A stretch of DNA of 64,000 nucleotides from Streptomyces sp. NBC_01267 (GTDB lineage Bacteria > Actinomycetota > Actinomycetes > Streptomycetales > Streptomycetaceae): positions 1,936,501 to 2,000,500 of the forward strand of contig NZ_CP108455.1 of the NCBI RefSeq assembly GCF_036241575.1, written 5' to 3'. Under the pieces are notes generated by a model. That model made no database searches, was not told where the DNA came from, and was given only the letters and a program-made list of their open reading frames with translations. A program made the translations under genes and the position numbers. Shown here in pieces: positions 1 to 8,965 of this stretch; within the stretch, counting starts at the first letter, position 1; each line of letters starts with the position of its first letter.

Positions 1-2
1 TC

Positions 3-110
3 GGTGTCGACGCGCAGTCGATCGTGGTCGCGGCGCTGGCCTCGCTGGCCAAGCGCGGCGAGGTCCCGGTCTCGGCCGTGAAGGAAGCCCGCGAGCGCTA
101 CGGCGTGTGA
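3..110 (+). CDS. aceE: C-terminal end of probable pyruvate dehydrogenase E1 (AceE-type), partial
   Basis: The frame ending in TGA at 108-110 is open to the left edge and encodes about 35 residues, including GVDAQSIVVAALASLAKRGE and ending ERYGV. This resembles the last residues of actinobacterial homodimeric pyruvate dehydrogenase E1, which decarboxylates pyruvate for the PDH complex. It also fits the position of SCO2183 relative to lipB/lipA in S. coelicolor, recalled from memory. Only the tail is visible, with no catalytic motif, so the name is an inference from a short match and synteny. A transketolase-like or other E1 tail remains possible. Confidence 0.5.
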   Translation, partial: GVDAQSIVVAALASLAKRGEVPVSAVKEARERYGV

Positions 111-153
111 CGCCCCTGGGGCGTTGTCAGTGGCGGCGTGCATGCTGGGGGGC

Positions 154-1215
154 ATGCGCGCTGCCCGTCTGATCAAGATGGTGCTCCTGCTCCAGTCCCG
201 GCCGCTGATGAAGGCGGCCGAGCTGGCGCAGGAGCTCGATGTGTCCGAGCGCACCGTCACCCGGGACGCCCTCGCCCTCTCGGCGGCGGGCGTCCCCGTG
301 TACGCGGAGCGCGGCCGGGCCGGTGGCTACCGGCTGGTCGGCGGGTACCGCACCGGGCTGACCGGCCTGGCCCGCACCGAGGCCGAGGCGCTCTTCCTCT
401 CCGGACTGCCCGGCCCGCTGCGGGAGATGGGCCTGGGCGACGCCGCTTCGGCCGCCCGGCTGAAAGTGTCCGCGGCCCTCCTCCCCTCCTTGCGTGACGC
501 CCCGGCGTCCGCGGCGCAGCGCTTCCACCTGGACGCTCCGGGCTGGTACCAGGAGCCGCCGACCCCGGAGCTGCTGCCCGCGCTGGCCGACGCCGTCTGG
601 GCCGACCGGCGGATCTCCGCGCGCTACCGCCGCCGGGACGGCTCGGAGGTGGAGCGGACGCTGGAGCCGTACGGGCTCGTGCTGAAGGCGGGCGTCTGGT
701 ACGTCTGCGCGCACGCGGCCGGGGGCTCCGGTAACGCCGGTAACCCCGACCGTCCGGGATCCACAGCAGACTCCGGCACCTCCGAGCCTCCCGGCCCTCC
801 CGGGGACTCCGCGGAGTTCCGCGTCTACCGCATCGACCGCTTCACCGCGGTGGTGCCGTACGGTGACGACCGCTTCGTCCGCGACGAGGACTTCGACCTG
901 CCCGGCTTCTGGGAGGCGCGGGCCGCCGGGTTCGCGCGGTCGCTGCTCCGGGCCGAGGTGCGGGTGCGGCTCTCGCCATCGGGCGCGGCGAGGCTCCCGT
1001 ACGTGGCGGACCGCTCGGCGGCCCGCCAGGCACTCACCACCGCCGCCCCGGCCGACCCGGCGGGCCGGGTGACGCTGGTGCTCCCGGTGGAGTCCCTGGA
1101 GGTGGCGTACGGGCAACTGCTCGCCCTCGGGCCCGAGGTGGAGGTCCTGGATCCACCGGAGCTGCGCGAGCGGTTCGTAGAAGCGGCGGGACGGTCGGCG
1201 GAACTGTACGGGTGA
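154..1215 (+). CDS. HTH-WYL family transcriptional regulator
   Basis: The product is about 353 aa. The N-terminus (residues 1-60) is a DeoR/HTH_11-type winged helix (ARLIKMVLLLQSRP, then LDVSERTVTRDALALSAAGV). The C-terminal half is a WYL domain (SARYRRRDGSEVERTLEPYG, then AGVWYVCAHA), a ligand-sensing fold common in actinobacterial regulators. ATG at 154 follows a G-rich stretch and begins the HTH directly; in-frame starts at 142 (ATG) and 124 (TTG) would only add a short tail. An unusual Gly/Pro/Ser-rich insertion of about 30 residues (bases 720-812) interrupts the WYL domain. The target is unknown and may be itself or the neighbouring SDR gene. Confidence 0.85.
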   Translation: MRAARLIKMVLLLQSRPLMKAAELAQELDVSERTVTRDALALSAAGVPVYAERGRAGGYRLVGGYRTGLTGLARTEAEALFLSGLPGPLREMGLGDAASAARLKVSAALLPSLRDAPASAAQRFHLDAPGWYQEPPTPELLPALADAVWADRRISARYRRRDGSEVERTLEPYGLVLKAGVWYVCAHAAGGSGNAGNPDRPGSTADSGTSEPPGPPGDSAEFRVYRIDRFTAVVPYGDDRFVRDEDFDLPGFWEARAAGFARSLLRAEVRVRLSPSGAARLPYVADRSAARQALTTAAPADPAGRVTLVLPVESLEVAYGQLLALGPEVEVLDPPELRERFVEAAGRSAELYG

Positions 1216-1230
1216 ACTGCGCGGACGAGC

Positions 1231-1428
1231 CGACGCATTTCAAGCCCGCATTTCACGCCCGTCCGACGCGCTCCAAGCCCGCATTTCAAGCCCGTCCGAC
1301 GCATTTCAAGCCCGCATTTCAAGCCCGTCCGACGCACTCCAAGCCCGCATTTCAAGCCCGTCCGACGCATTTCAAGCCCGCATTTCAAGCCCGTCCGACG
1401 CACTCCGAGCCCGCATTTCAAGCCCGTC
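1231..1428. repeat. Six tandem 33-bp repeats (66-bp higher-order period)
   Basis: Six consecutive 33-bp units begin at 1231, 1264, 1297, 1330, 1363 and 1396. Each starts CGACGC and ends CATTTCAAGCCCGTC. Units alternate between a GCATTTCAAG form and a GCRCTCCAAG form, giving a 66-bp period. The array runs into CCGGCGATTGAGGAC (from 1428), a tail I recognise from dispersed intergenic elements in Streptomyces genomes. A hairpin follows at 1455-1471. The apparent open frames across it are repeat artefacts. It occupies most of the 316-bp gap between the convergent WYL and SDR genes. Confidence 0.95.
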
Positions 1429-1454
1429 CGGCGATTGAGGACACCTGTCGGGGT

Positions 1455-1471
1455 CCGGGGCAGAGCCCCGG
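1455..1471. terminator. GC hairpin after the 33-bp repeat array
   Basis: CCGGGGC (1455-1461) pairs with GCCCCGG (1465-1471) around the loop AGA. It sits between two convergent genes, immediately after the repeat array, and could end transcription from either side. There is no clear T-tract, as is common in Streptomyces. Confidence 0.5.
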
Positions 1472-1531
1472 TTCGGGAAGGGGCGGGGAGGGGAAACTCC
1501 GACGCGGCACCCCCACAACCCGCACCCGCAC

Positions 1532-2464
1532 CTACCGGTACTCCTCCACCGACCGGTCCGCACCGCCGATCGCCACCTCCGTGATGTAGGCCCACGCGTC
1601 CGGCCGGCTCCCGTCGGCGTCGGTGAACCCGTACTCCTTCGCCAGCCCCCCGCTCGACAGCGACTGCCCGCTCCACCGCGCCCGCTCCCGGTCAGCGGCG
1701 ACCGCCGCGACCGCCCGGCCCACGAACACCGGGGACTCCGCGATGGCGAAGTGCGGATCCTGCGCGATCGCGTCGCGCCAGGTCTCCTCCGTCACACCGA
1801 AGTGGTCGAGCATCTCCTCCGAGCGCAGGAAGCCCGGGGTGACACAGACCGCCGTGCCGCCCACCGATTTCAGCTCGTGCGACAGGTTGAAGGCCATCCT
1901 GATCGGCGCGTTCTTGGCCAGGTCGAAGTAGAAGTTCTCCCGGTACGCACGGTTGAACTCGGCCGTCCCGTCCGTCACTTCGACCACCAGGCCGCCCGGC
2001 TCCCGCACCAGCAGGGGAAGGGCGAGGCTGCTGGTGACGATGTGGCTCTTCACTCCGAGGTCCAGCATCCGCAGTCCGCGGTCCAGCGCCATGTCCCACA
2101 TCTTCGTCTCCGTACCGAAGTCGGTCAGATGGTCGCCGCCCCAGACGTTGTTGACGAGGATGTCCAGCCGTCCCTGTTCACGGTCGATCCGTTCGACCAG
2201 CGCACGTACCTGGTCCGGCTCCAGATGGTCGGTCCGCACGGCGAACGCCCGGCCGCCCGCGCCGGTGATCAGCTCGGCCGTCTCCTCGATGGTCTCCGCC
2301 CGGCCCATCTCGCTCTGCTGCGTACGCGTGGTGCGGCCGGTCGCGTACACCGTGGCACCCGCGGCCCCCAGCTGTACGGCGATGGCCCGGCCCGCTCCTC
2401 GGGTGGCCCCCGCGACCAGAGCGATTCGTCCCGTCAATGGCTTCTCCGGCTTCTCTGTCTCCAT
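1532..2464 (-). CDS. Short-chain dehydrogenase/reductase family protein with altered active site
   Basis: The product is 310 aa. It has a clear Rossmann N-terminus (LVAGATRGAGRAIAVQLGAA, the TGxxxGxG-type dinucleotide motif) and the structural NN motif (LVNNVWGG). At the expected catalytic Ser the sequence reads VEVTDGT. The YxxxK position reads FYFDLAKNA: counting back four from Lys gives Phe, with a Tyr one place upstream. Relatives I remember carry FYYDLxK, so this looks like a single Tyr-to-Phe change (TTC for TAC on the coding strand). The tail (residues 250-310) is longer than in classical SDRs. Either a non-canonical or inactive oxidoreductase, or the adjacent Tyr substitutes. The ATG at 2464 is the natural start. 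Confidence 0.85.
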   Translation of the reverse strand: METEKPEKPLTGRIALVAGATRGAGRAIAVQLGAAGATVYATGRTTRTQQSEMGRAETIEETAELITGAGGRAFAVRTDHLEPDQVRALVERIDREQGRLDILVNNVWGGDHLTDFGTETKMWDMALDRGLRMLDLGVKSHIVTSSLALPLLVREPGGLVVEVTDGTAEFNRAYRENFYFDLAKNAPIRMAFNLSHELKSVGGTAVCVTPGFLRSEEMLDHFGVTEETWRDAIAQDPHFAIAESPVFVGRAVAAVAADRERARWSGQSLSSGGLAKEYGFTDADGSRPDAWAYITEVAIGGADRSVEEYR

Positions 2465-2628
2465 GCGGCCACCGTCGCACTGATACCCGACAGGCTCCGT
2501 CCGGATTTCCGCGGAATCGCCCGGCCCGTCAACCGCGTTTCATCGGACGGTCACACCGCCTGGTAACAAGAGGGCCGCTCATTCGCGCTCCGCGTGCGCC
2601 GGGACGCGCCACCGACGATGCTGGACGC

Positions 2629-3147
2629 GTGAGGGACGAGACGGAGTTCTGGGAGATCATCGACAGCACCCGCGCGGCCGCCGAGGGCGACCCCGAGGAC
2701 CATGCCGATCTGCTGACCGAGAGATTGCTGCAGCTCGACCCGGAGTCGGTGCTGGAGTTCGCCCGGTACTTCGAGACCCGCTACAACCGCGCCTACCGCT
2801 GGGACCTGTGGGGCGCGGCGGCCCTCCTGCTCGGCGAGACCGACAACGACGCCTTCGACTACTTCCGCTGCTGGCTGATCGGCCAGGGCCGGGAGATCTT
2901 CGAGGGCGCGCTGCACGACCCCGACGCGCTCGCCGACCTGCTCGACGACTTCGACGAGGAGATCGACGGCGACGGCGAGGATCTGGGGTACGCGGCCGAC
3001 GAGGCGTACGAACAGCTCACCGGGGCCGAGACCCCCGAGCTGGGGATTCCGCCGCAGGCCACCGAGCCGGAGGGCGCGCCTGTCGACTTCGACGACGAGT
3101 CGCTCGCCCAGCGGTACCCGCGGCTCTGGGAACGCTTCGGCTCATAG
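2629..3147 (+). CDS. DUF4240 domain protein
   Basis: This 172-aa acidic protein begins VRDETEFWEIIDSTRA and contains WGAAALLLGETDNDAFDYFR and LIGQGREIFEGAL, the conserved features of DUF4240. In that family a Trp/Phe-rich helical domain of unknown function carries an LI.QGR.. segment. GTG at 2629 is chosen because the family begins with this FW.II segment. GATGCT lies at -12 to -7 relative to the start, so the mRNA may be leaderless. Upstream in-frame codons belong to intergenic sequence. There is no signal peptide or membrane segment. Function is unknown. Confidence 0.85.
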   Translation: MRDETEFWEIIDSTRAAAEGDPEDHADLLTERLLQLDPESVLEFARYFETRYNRAYRWDLWGAAALLLGETDNDAFDYFRCWLIGQGREIFEGALHDPDALADLLDDFDEEIDGDGEDLGYAADEAYEQLTGAETPELGIPPQATEPEGAPVDFDDESLAQRYPRLWERFGS

Positions 3148-3176
3148 GGGCCTTTCGGCGCAGGGCGCAGGGGGGC

Positions 3177-3674
3177 TCACCGCTGAGTGAGGCTGCGTCC
3201 CATCAGTACGTCGTCGACGTAGCGGCCCGCCAGGTAGAACTCGCCCGGCAGCACCCCCTCCACCTCGAAGCCCTCCGCCGCGTAGAGCGCGCGGGCCGGG
3301 GTGTTGTGGCCCAGCACCCGCAGGGTGATCCGGGTCGCGCCCTGCCGGCCGGCCTCCGTACACGCGCCCCTGAGCAGCGCCCTGCCGACCCCGTGGCCGC
3401 GGGCCGCCCGCGCGACGGCGAGGCCCTGGATCTGGCGCACATGCGCGTTGCAGCTGAGCGGCGTGGGGTGCCCGAGCCGGATGTAGCCCACGATCTCGCC
3501 CACCAGCTCGGCGACGAGGTGGTCCTCGGGTGCGTGGCGTTCGTCGAAGAAGGGCGGGTACGGCGGCTGGGGCCGGGGCGCCACGGCGTGCAGGGTCGAC
3601 CAGGTCGCGCGGTCGAGAGCGCCGAGGGCTTCGTCGTCGGCGGGTTCGGCACCGCGTATGTACGCATCGGACAT
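3177..3674 (-). CDS. GNAT family N-acetyltransferase
   Basis: This 165-aa GNAT protein has the acetyl-CoA pyrophosphate-binding motif RAARGHGVGRALLRGA and the late family signature LGHNTPARALYAAEGFEVEG (N...A..LY...GF). The start is the ATG at 3674 (MSDAYIRGAEPADDEAL), which begins directly at the first GNAT strand; upstream codons are rich in Arg/Gly and look non-coding. It converges on the DUF4240 gene with a 29-bp gap. The substrate cannot be read from the sequence. Confidence 0.9.
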   Translation of the reverse strand: MSDAYIRGAEPADDEALGALDRATWSTLHAVAPRPQPPYPPFFDERHAPEDHLVAELVGEIVGYIRLGHPTPLSCNAHVRQIQGLAVARAARGHGVGRALLRGACTEAGRQGATRITLRVLGHNTPARALYAAEGFEVEGVLPGEFYLAGRYVDDVLMGRSLTQR

Positions 3675-3788
3675 GCGCGCCACTCTGCCACGGGGCCGTT
3701 CACCGCCGCCCGGGATCCACCGTTCCCGGAGCCTGACTCCCCCGGGTCCCGGCGCCCGCACGCGGCCCCGATGGGTGAGGATGAGGCC

Positions 3789-4694
3789 ATGCGTATCGCG
3801 ATCGCCGGAGCATCAGGACTTATCGGTAAGGCGCTGGACCGCTCCCTGCGCGCCGACGGGCACGAGGTGGTCCGGCTGGTCCGCCGCATCGCCCGCGCGG
3901 CGGACGAGGTGGAGTGGGATCCCGAACGGAGCTACGTGAACACCGCGGGCCTCGCCGGATGCGACGCGGTGGTCAATCTGGCCGGGGCCGGGGTGGGCGA
4001 CCACCGCTGGACGGATGCCTACAAGAAGACGCTCAGGGACAGCCGGATCCTGGGCAACGCGGCACTCGCGGAGGCCGTCGCCTCGCTGGACGTCCCCCCG
4101 CGGGTGCTGCTGTGCGGCAGCGCGGTGGGCTACTACGGGGACACGGGCGACCGCGCGATCGACGAGAGCGCGCCTCCCGGCGACGGGTTCCTGGCCGACC
4201 TCTGCGTCGAGTGGGAGGAGGCCGCCCGCCCCGCCGAAGAGGCGGGCATCCGTACGGTGTTCGCCCGTACGGGGCTGGTGGTGGCCAAGGAGGGCGGAGC
4301 CTGGGGCAAGCTCTTCCCGCTGTTCAGGGCGGGCCTGGGGGGCCGGATGGGCGACGGAAACCAGTACTGGAGTTTCATCGCGCTGCACGACGAGGTCGCG
4401 GCGCTCCGCCACATCCTGGACACCGGGACGCTGGCGGGTCCGGTGAACCTGACGGGTCCCGCTCCGGTGACCAACCGGGCGGTGACCGAGGCGATGGGCC
4501 GCGTACTGCACCGCCCCACCCTGTTCACGGCGCCCGCACCGGCCCTGCGGATCGTGCTCGGCGAGTTCGCGGGAGATGTACTGGCGAGCCAACGGGTGCT
4601 GCCGAGGCAGCTGTTGGAGTCGGGGTTCACATTCGCGTTCCCGGGGATCGACGAGGCGATCGGGGCGGCGTCCGGCAGCGTCACGAGGGGCTGA
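3789..4694 (+). CDS. TIGR01777/YfcH family NAD-dependent epimerase-like protein
   Basis: This 301-aa protein starts MRIAIAGASGLIGKALDRSL, a glycine-rich NAD(P)-binding motif. It has family hallmarks VVNLAGAGVGDHRWT, RVLLCGSAVGYYGDTG (extended-SDR Ser and YYG), the Arg-containing RTVFARTGLVV, and WSFIALHDEVAAL. This is the SDR39U1/YfcH group of extended SDRs, whose substrates are mostly unknown. GAGGATGAGG lies just before the ATG at 3789; an in-frame ATG at 3771 is a less likely start. The length is normal for the family. Confidence 0.9.
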   Translation: MRIAIAGASGLIGKALDRSLRADGHEVVRLVRRIARAADEVEWDPERSYVNTAGLAGCDAVVNLAGAGVGDHRWTDAYKKTLRDSRILGNAALAEAVASLDVPPRVLLCGSAVGYYGDTGDRAIDESAPPGDGFLADLCVEWEEAARPAEEAGIRTVFARTGLVVAKEGGAWGKLFPLFRAGLGGRMGDGNQYWSFIALHDEVAALRHILDTGTLAGPVNLTGPAPVTNRAVTEAMGRVLHRPTLFTAPAPALRIVLGEFAGDVLASQRVLPRQLLESGFTFAFPGIDEAIGAASGSVTRG

Positions 4695-4924
4695 GGAGCA
4701 GCCGCCGGGGCCCGGAGCGGAGCCCCGCGCATCGCCCTCGCCGGGCCGCTCCCCCGGGCGGCCCGCACCCGTGCGACCCCACGCCCCCGTGCCCCCGCGC
4801 CGCGCGCCTGCCCGCCGCCGCGCCTCTCCCTACGCTCGACCCGAACCAGGGCATTCCCGCGGCCCGTTGGGGGAATCAGCCCTCCACGAGACTCCGCGGC
4901 AGCACCGACCTCGGGGAGGGGCAC

Positions 4925-6229
4925 GTGCGCAGCACCGCATTCCATGCCGATGTCGTCATCGTGGGGGCCGGGATCGCCGGGCTCTCCGCAGCTCATCGGC
5001 TGACCAGCGCCGGAGTATCCGTCAGCGTCCTGGAGGCCGCACCCGGTCCCGGCGGCCGGATGTCCACGGAGCGGATCGACGGATTCCGCCTGGACCGCGT
5101 CGGACGGCTGCTCAGCACCTCGTACCCGGAGCTGCTCCGGGCGCCGTGTCTGGGCGAGGTCGATCTCAAGCTGTTCTCGCCCGGCGTCCTCGTGCACAGC
5201 GACGGCCGTCTGCACCGCGCGGGCGAGCCCGGGGGCACGCGGGGCGCACTCACTGCCGCGCGCGCCCTGCGGAGCGCCCAGCGCGCCCCCATGGGCGGCA
5301 CACTCGGCCAGGCCCGGCTCGGCGTGGCGCTCACCCGCCAGGCGGCCACTCCGGTGGAGCGGCTGCTGGCCCGCCCGGAGCAGAGCGCGTCGGCCGCGCT
5401 CCGCAACCGCGGGCTGCCGCCCCGTACCGTCTCCGGGTTCCTGAGGCCGCTGCTGTCCGCGCTGCTGTGCGACCCCGGACTCACCACATCGAGCCGGTGC
5501 GCCGACCTCGCGCTGCGGGCTTTCGCCCGCGGACGGCTGTGCGTACCCGCGGGTGGCGCCGACGCCCTGCCCGAGCGGCTGGCCGCGACGCTGCCGCCGG
5601 GCACGGTGCGGACGGGCGTGCGCGTGACCTCGGCCTCCATCAGCTCGGTCACCACCGAGGAGCTGGGCAGGCTCGGCTGCCGTGCCCTCGTCGTCGCGAC
5701 CGACGCCCGCTCCGCCGCACGGCTCCTGCCCGGCCTGCGGGTCCCGGACTTCCATCCGGTGACGGTCTTTCACCACACGGCCCCGCGCAGCCCGTTGGCG
5801 GAACCGGCGCTGCTGCTGGACGCCGACCGTTCGGGGCCGGTCTCGCACACCGCCGTCATGAGCGAGGTCGACCCCTCGCGGGCACCCGACGGCAGGGCGC
5901 TGATCACCTCGACCGTGCCGGGCACTCCCCGCCCCGGTCTGGAACACGCCGTACTCGGCCAACTGGCCGCCCTCTACGGCACACCGACCGACGACTGGGA
6001 ACTGCTCGCCGTCCACCACACCCCCGACGCGGTCCCCGCGATGCCCCCGCCGCACGACCTGCGCCGCCCGGTGCGGCTCCTCGCCGGGCTGTACGTGTGC
6101 GGCGACCACCGCGACACCAGCACCGTCCAGGGCGCGCTGCTCTCCGGCCGTCGCGCCGCGCAGGAGGTCATGCGGGACTTCGGCATCAAACCGGACATCG
6201 CGACGGACGAGATGCCGCTGGCCGCGTGA
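4925..6229 (+). CDS. FAD-dependent amine oxidase/protoporphyrinogen oxidase-like protein
   Basis: This 434-aa flavoprotein begins with the FAD Rossmann motif VVIVGAGIAGLSAAHRLTSA, followed by VLEAAPGPGGRM, as in the monoamine oxidase/phytoene desaturase/protoporphyrinogen oxidase superfamily. The C-terminal FAD motif is GLYVCGDHRDTSTVQGALLS, with the ...G.A..SG..AA pattern. GTG at 4925 follows an excellent ribosome site (GGGGAGGGG at 4913-4921). It is not a HemY of the usual haem cluster: no haem genes lie nearby and the middle domain is divergent. It probably oxidises or isomerises a hydrophobic substrate, which is unidentified. Confidence 0.85.
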   Translation: MRSTAFHADVVIVGAGIAGLSAAHRLTSAGVSVSVLEAAPGPGGRMSTERIDGFRLDRVGRLLSTSYPELLRAPCLGEVDLKLFSPGVLVHSDGRLHRAGEPGGTRGALTAARALRSAQRAPMGGTLGQARLGVALTRQAATPVERLLARPEQSASAALRNRGLPPRTVSGFLRPLLSALLCDPGLTTSSRCADLALRAFARGRLCVPAGGADALPERLAATLPPGTVRTGVRVTSASISSVTTEELGRLGCRALVVATDARSAARLLPGLRVPDFHPVTVFHHTAPRSPLAEPALLLDADRSGPVSHTAVMSEVDPSRAPDGRALITSTVPGTPRPGLEHAVLGQLAALYGTPTDDWELLAVHHTPDAVPAMPPPHDLRRPVRLLAGLYVCGDHRDTSTVQGALLSGRRAAQEVMRDFGIKPDIATDEMPLAA

Positions 6230-6295
6230 CGCCTGCAAGCCCGGCCGCCTGCCTCGACGCCGACGGCCGGCCTTCGCGGCGCGCTCCGTCCGGGG

Positions 6296-7768
6296 TCAGC
6301 CGATCGCCGCGACCCGGTCGCGGTACCCCCGTACCGCCGCCGCGTCCCGGTAGGGCTCAAGCCGGCGCTCGAAGTCCCGGACGTACTCGACCGCCCGCAC
6401 CGACCTCATCTCCCCTGCCTGCTGCGCCGATTCGGCCCCCAGCGCGCACGCCTGGTCCAGCTCGCCGAGCCCCAGCCGTGCCGTGGCGAGCACCACCCGG
6501 CAGAACAGCCGGGAGCGCGCGAAAGCGGGGGCGCGCAGTTGGAGGGAGCGTTCGGCGTACTGCGCGGCGGGCCGGTACTGCTGGAGGTCCCGGTGGCAGT
6601 GGCCGAACTCGTCGGCCAGCTGCGCCTCGTCGAAGAAGCGTGCCCAGTGCGGCACTTCGTCGCCGGGCCGCACGGCCTCCATCGCGCGCTCGGCCCGCAC
6701 GAGCGAGGCCGTGCAGGCCCGCGCCTCGCCGAGCACCCCGTGCCCGCGCGCCTCGACCGAGTGCAGCAGCGCCTGGACGACCGGGGGTGCCGCGGCCCCG
6801 ACCCCCTGCTGGGCGACGCGCGCCAGCTGGACCGCCTCGCGGCCGTGGCCCAGGTAGACGGCCTGGCGGCTCATGGTGACCAGCACGTAGGAGCCGTACC
6901 CACGGTCGCCCGCGGCCTGCGAGAGGCGCAGCGCCTGGACGAAGTACCGCTGTGCGAGACCGTGCGCGGCGATGTCGTACGAGGTCCAGCCGGCCAGCCT
7001 GGTCAGATCGGCGGCGGCGGCGAAGAGCCGCCGCCCGGTCGCCTCCCCGTACGACCCGCGCAGCATCGGCTCCGCCTCGTGCTCCAGATAGCGCACGAGT
7101 GCCTGTCGGGCGTGCCCGCCGCCGTACGCGTGGTCCAGCGTGCGGAACAGCTCCCCCACCGCGCGCAGCGCCGCGATGTCCCCGGCGCCGACCCGCTGGC
7201 CCGGCGCGCGGTCGGTCTGCCGCTGGCGGGGCACGGTCGGGCGCGGCTGGAGGGCAGCCCGTACGCCGCCGGGCGACGGGTCACCGCGCACCGGCCTCAC
7301 TCCACCGGCCGAACCCGGCGCACCCCAGTCGTCGGGGCGGCCGATCAGCCAGTCGCGGCTCGGCACGACGAGTCCGGCCGGGGTGAACGCGATCTTGCGC
7401 AGTTCGGCGTGACTGCCGGAGTCCTTGCGCCAGAGACCGCTGACGATGTCGACGGCCTCCTCGGGCGTACCGGCGAATTCCAGACCGGCGTAGACCGGCG
7501 CGCAGGCGTCGAGTCCGAGGTCCTGCGCGGACAGCCGCCGGCCCAGGCGCCGGGTGAAGACCTCGGCGATCAGGGCGGGGGTGGTGCCGCGCGGCTGCTG
7601 TCCGCGCAGCCAGCGGGTCACCGAGGTCTTGTCGTACCGCAGGTCGAGACCGTGCTCAAGACCGAGCTGGTCCACCCTTCTGGCCAGCCCCGCGTTGGAG
7701 AATCCAGCCTCGCCGATGAGCGCGGCGAGCTGGCGGTTGGGTGTGCGCTGCGGGGTTCGTTCCGTCAT
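6296..7768 (-). CDS. NsdA-like large regulator: N-terminal HTH plus TPR-like domain
   Basis: The product is 490 aa. Residues 1-75 ([21 protein letters not shown], then [18 protein letters not shown]) closely resemble the N-terminus of the Streptomyces regulator NsdA and related long XRE-like proteins. The C-terminal 250 residues are helical and Ala/Leu/Arg-rich with TPR-like spacing. A Pro/Arg-rich segment around residues 185-230 looks disordered. The ATG at 7768 starts exactly at the conserved N-terminus; the longer open frame upstream is intergenic. It diverges from lipB with a 223-bp gap. In S. coelicolor NsdA represses antibiotic production and differentiation; a similar role here is only inference. 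Confidence 0.8.
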   Translation of the reverse strand: MTERTPQRTPNRQLAALIGEAGFSNAGLARRVDQLGLEHGLDLRYDKTSVTRWLRGQQPRGTTPALIAEVFTRRLGRRLSAQDLGLDACAPVYAGLEFAGTPEEAVDIVSGLWRKDSGSHAELRKIAFTPAGLVVPSRDWLIGRPDDWGAPGSAGGVRPVRGDPSPGGVRAALQPRPTVPRQRQTDRAPGQRVGAGDIAALRAVGELFRTLDHAYGGGHARQALVRYLEHEAEPMLRGSYGEATGRRLFAAAADLTRLAGWTSYDIAAHGLAQRYFVQALRLSQAAGDRGYGSYVLVTMSRQAVYLGHGREAVQLARVAQQGVGAAAPPVVQALLHSVEARGHGVLGEARACTASLVRAERAMEAVRPGDEVPHWARFFDEAQLADEFGHCHRDLQQYRPAAQYAERSLQLRAPAFARSRLFCRVVLATARLGLGELDQACALGAESAQQAGEMRSVRAVEYVRDFERRLEPYRDAAAVRGYRDRVAAIG

Positions 7769-7991
7769 CAGCTGTGCGGTCTCCTGCCTTCCGGGCCGGG
7801 AGCAGCCCTCATGGAACGGCGTGAATTTAGCGGGCCGAACCGCCTGTACCGCCACCTTCGCGCCGGGTTCATCCGATCGTGTGAGGAGGTGTCGTTTCTG
7901 CCCGCCCTTAGGTGCCGTTCGAAGCGGTCGTACAGTGGCTGGGGTGGCACCCCCTGCGGGGTGCGATGTCCGTATGCGAAGGGGAGCTGCC

Positions 7992-8813
7992 GTGAGCGAG
8001 CTGCGGTTTGTCCGTCTGGGGTTCGGCGACGAGGCCGTCGAGTACCAGGAGGCCTGGCAGAAGCAGCGCGAGGTGCACGCCGCCCGGTTCGCCGACGAGG
8101 TCCCCGACACGGTGCTGTTCCTGGAGCACCCGCCCGTCTACACGGCGGGCAGGCGGACGGCGGACAGCGAGCGCCCCCTGGACGGAACCCCCGTCGTGGA
8201 CGTGGACCGCGGCGGCAAGATCACCTGGCACGGCTACGGCCAGCTGATCGGCTACCCGATCCAGAAGCTGCCGCGCCCGGTGGACGTCATCGCCCATCTG
8301 CGCCGCCTGGAGGAAGCGCTGATCCGCGTCTGCGCGGAGTTCGGCGTCGAGACCAGCCGGGTCGAGGGCCGTGCGGGCGTCTGGGTCCTGGGCGATCCGG
8401 CGGAGAGCCGGAACGGGACCGACGGCGGTCGACTCTCGTCGACCGGCGGCCTCTCGCTGGATCTGGACCCGCGTCTCCAGGACGACGAGTTCGACCCGCG
8501 GATGAACGGCCCCGAGTACGCCCCGTCCAACGCGGGGCAGCGCCGCGAGGACCGCAAGATCGCCGCCATGGGCATCCGCGTCGCGAAGGGCGTGACCATG
8601 CACGGCTTCGCGCTGAACTGCAATCCGGACACCACCTGGTTCGACAGGATCGTGCCGTGCGGCATCCGGGACGCGGGCGTGACCTCACTGAGCTACGAAC
8701 TGGGCCGCGAGGTCACGGTCGCCGAGGTGCTCCCCGTCGTGGAGAAACACCTCCGCGACGTCCTGGAGAACGCGGCCCTGGCCCCGCGCACGGTCGAGCG
8801 CGCCACCGCGTAG
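7992..8813 (+). CDS. lipB: Octanoyl-[acyl carrier protein]:protein transferase LipB
   Basis: LipB moves octanoate from acyl carrier protein to lipoyl domains of PDH, OGDH and GcvH, the first step of lipoate synthesis. The 273-aa product has the RRTADSERP and [17 protein letters not shown] signatures, the catalytic Lys segment [20 protein letters not shown] and the catalytic Cys in DRIVPCGI. A Gly/Asp-rich insertion (about residues 135-188, including [11 protein letters not shown]) separates the halves; I recall it in other Streptomyces LipB proteins. GTG at 7992 follows AAGGGGAG. It lies 152 bp before lipA, and the adjacent E1 fragment at the window edge is a user of the cofactor. Confidence 0.96.
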   Translation: MSELRFVRLGFGDEAVEYQEAWQKQREVHAARFADEVPDTVLFLEHPPVYTAGRRTADSERPLDGTPVVDVDRGGKITWHGYGQLIGYPIQKLPRPVDVIAHLRRLEEALIRVCAEFGVETSRVEGRAGVWVLGDPAESRNGTDGGRLSSTGGLSLDLDPRLQDDEFDPRMNGPEYAPSNAGQRREDRKIAAMGIRVAKGVTMHGFALNCNPDTTWFDRIVPCGIRDAGVTSLSYELGREVTVAEVLPVVEKHLRDVLENAALAPRTVERATA

Positions 8814-8965
8814 ACCGGTCCTGCCGGGATCCGGCCCGAGTGGCCGGCGTTCCGGCCGTACGAGGGAATGTGCCTCCGCGCCCATGGGTCGGCCGGAGGA
8901 AGGCCATACAAATAACGGGCGTACCCTGGTGTTCGCCGAAGAATCGAAGCTGTAGGGAGCCGGAC

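Noticed and set aside
1231..1428. CRISPR array
   Set aside because: Units are directly contiguous with no unique spacers and no cas genes nearby.
825..1676. Minus-strand open frame with a repeated RRTGLKCGL peptide
   Set aside because: It is the translation of the 33-bp DNA repeat. A 33-bp unit keeps frame automatically, and both flanks are other genes' antisense.
4925..6229. HemY protoporphyrinogen oxidase of haem synthesis
   Set aside because: No haem genes are adjacent and the substrate domain is divergent. Only the FAD amine-oxidase superfamily is supportable.
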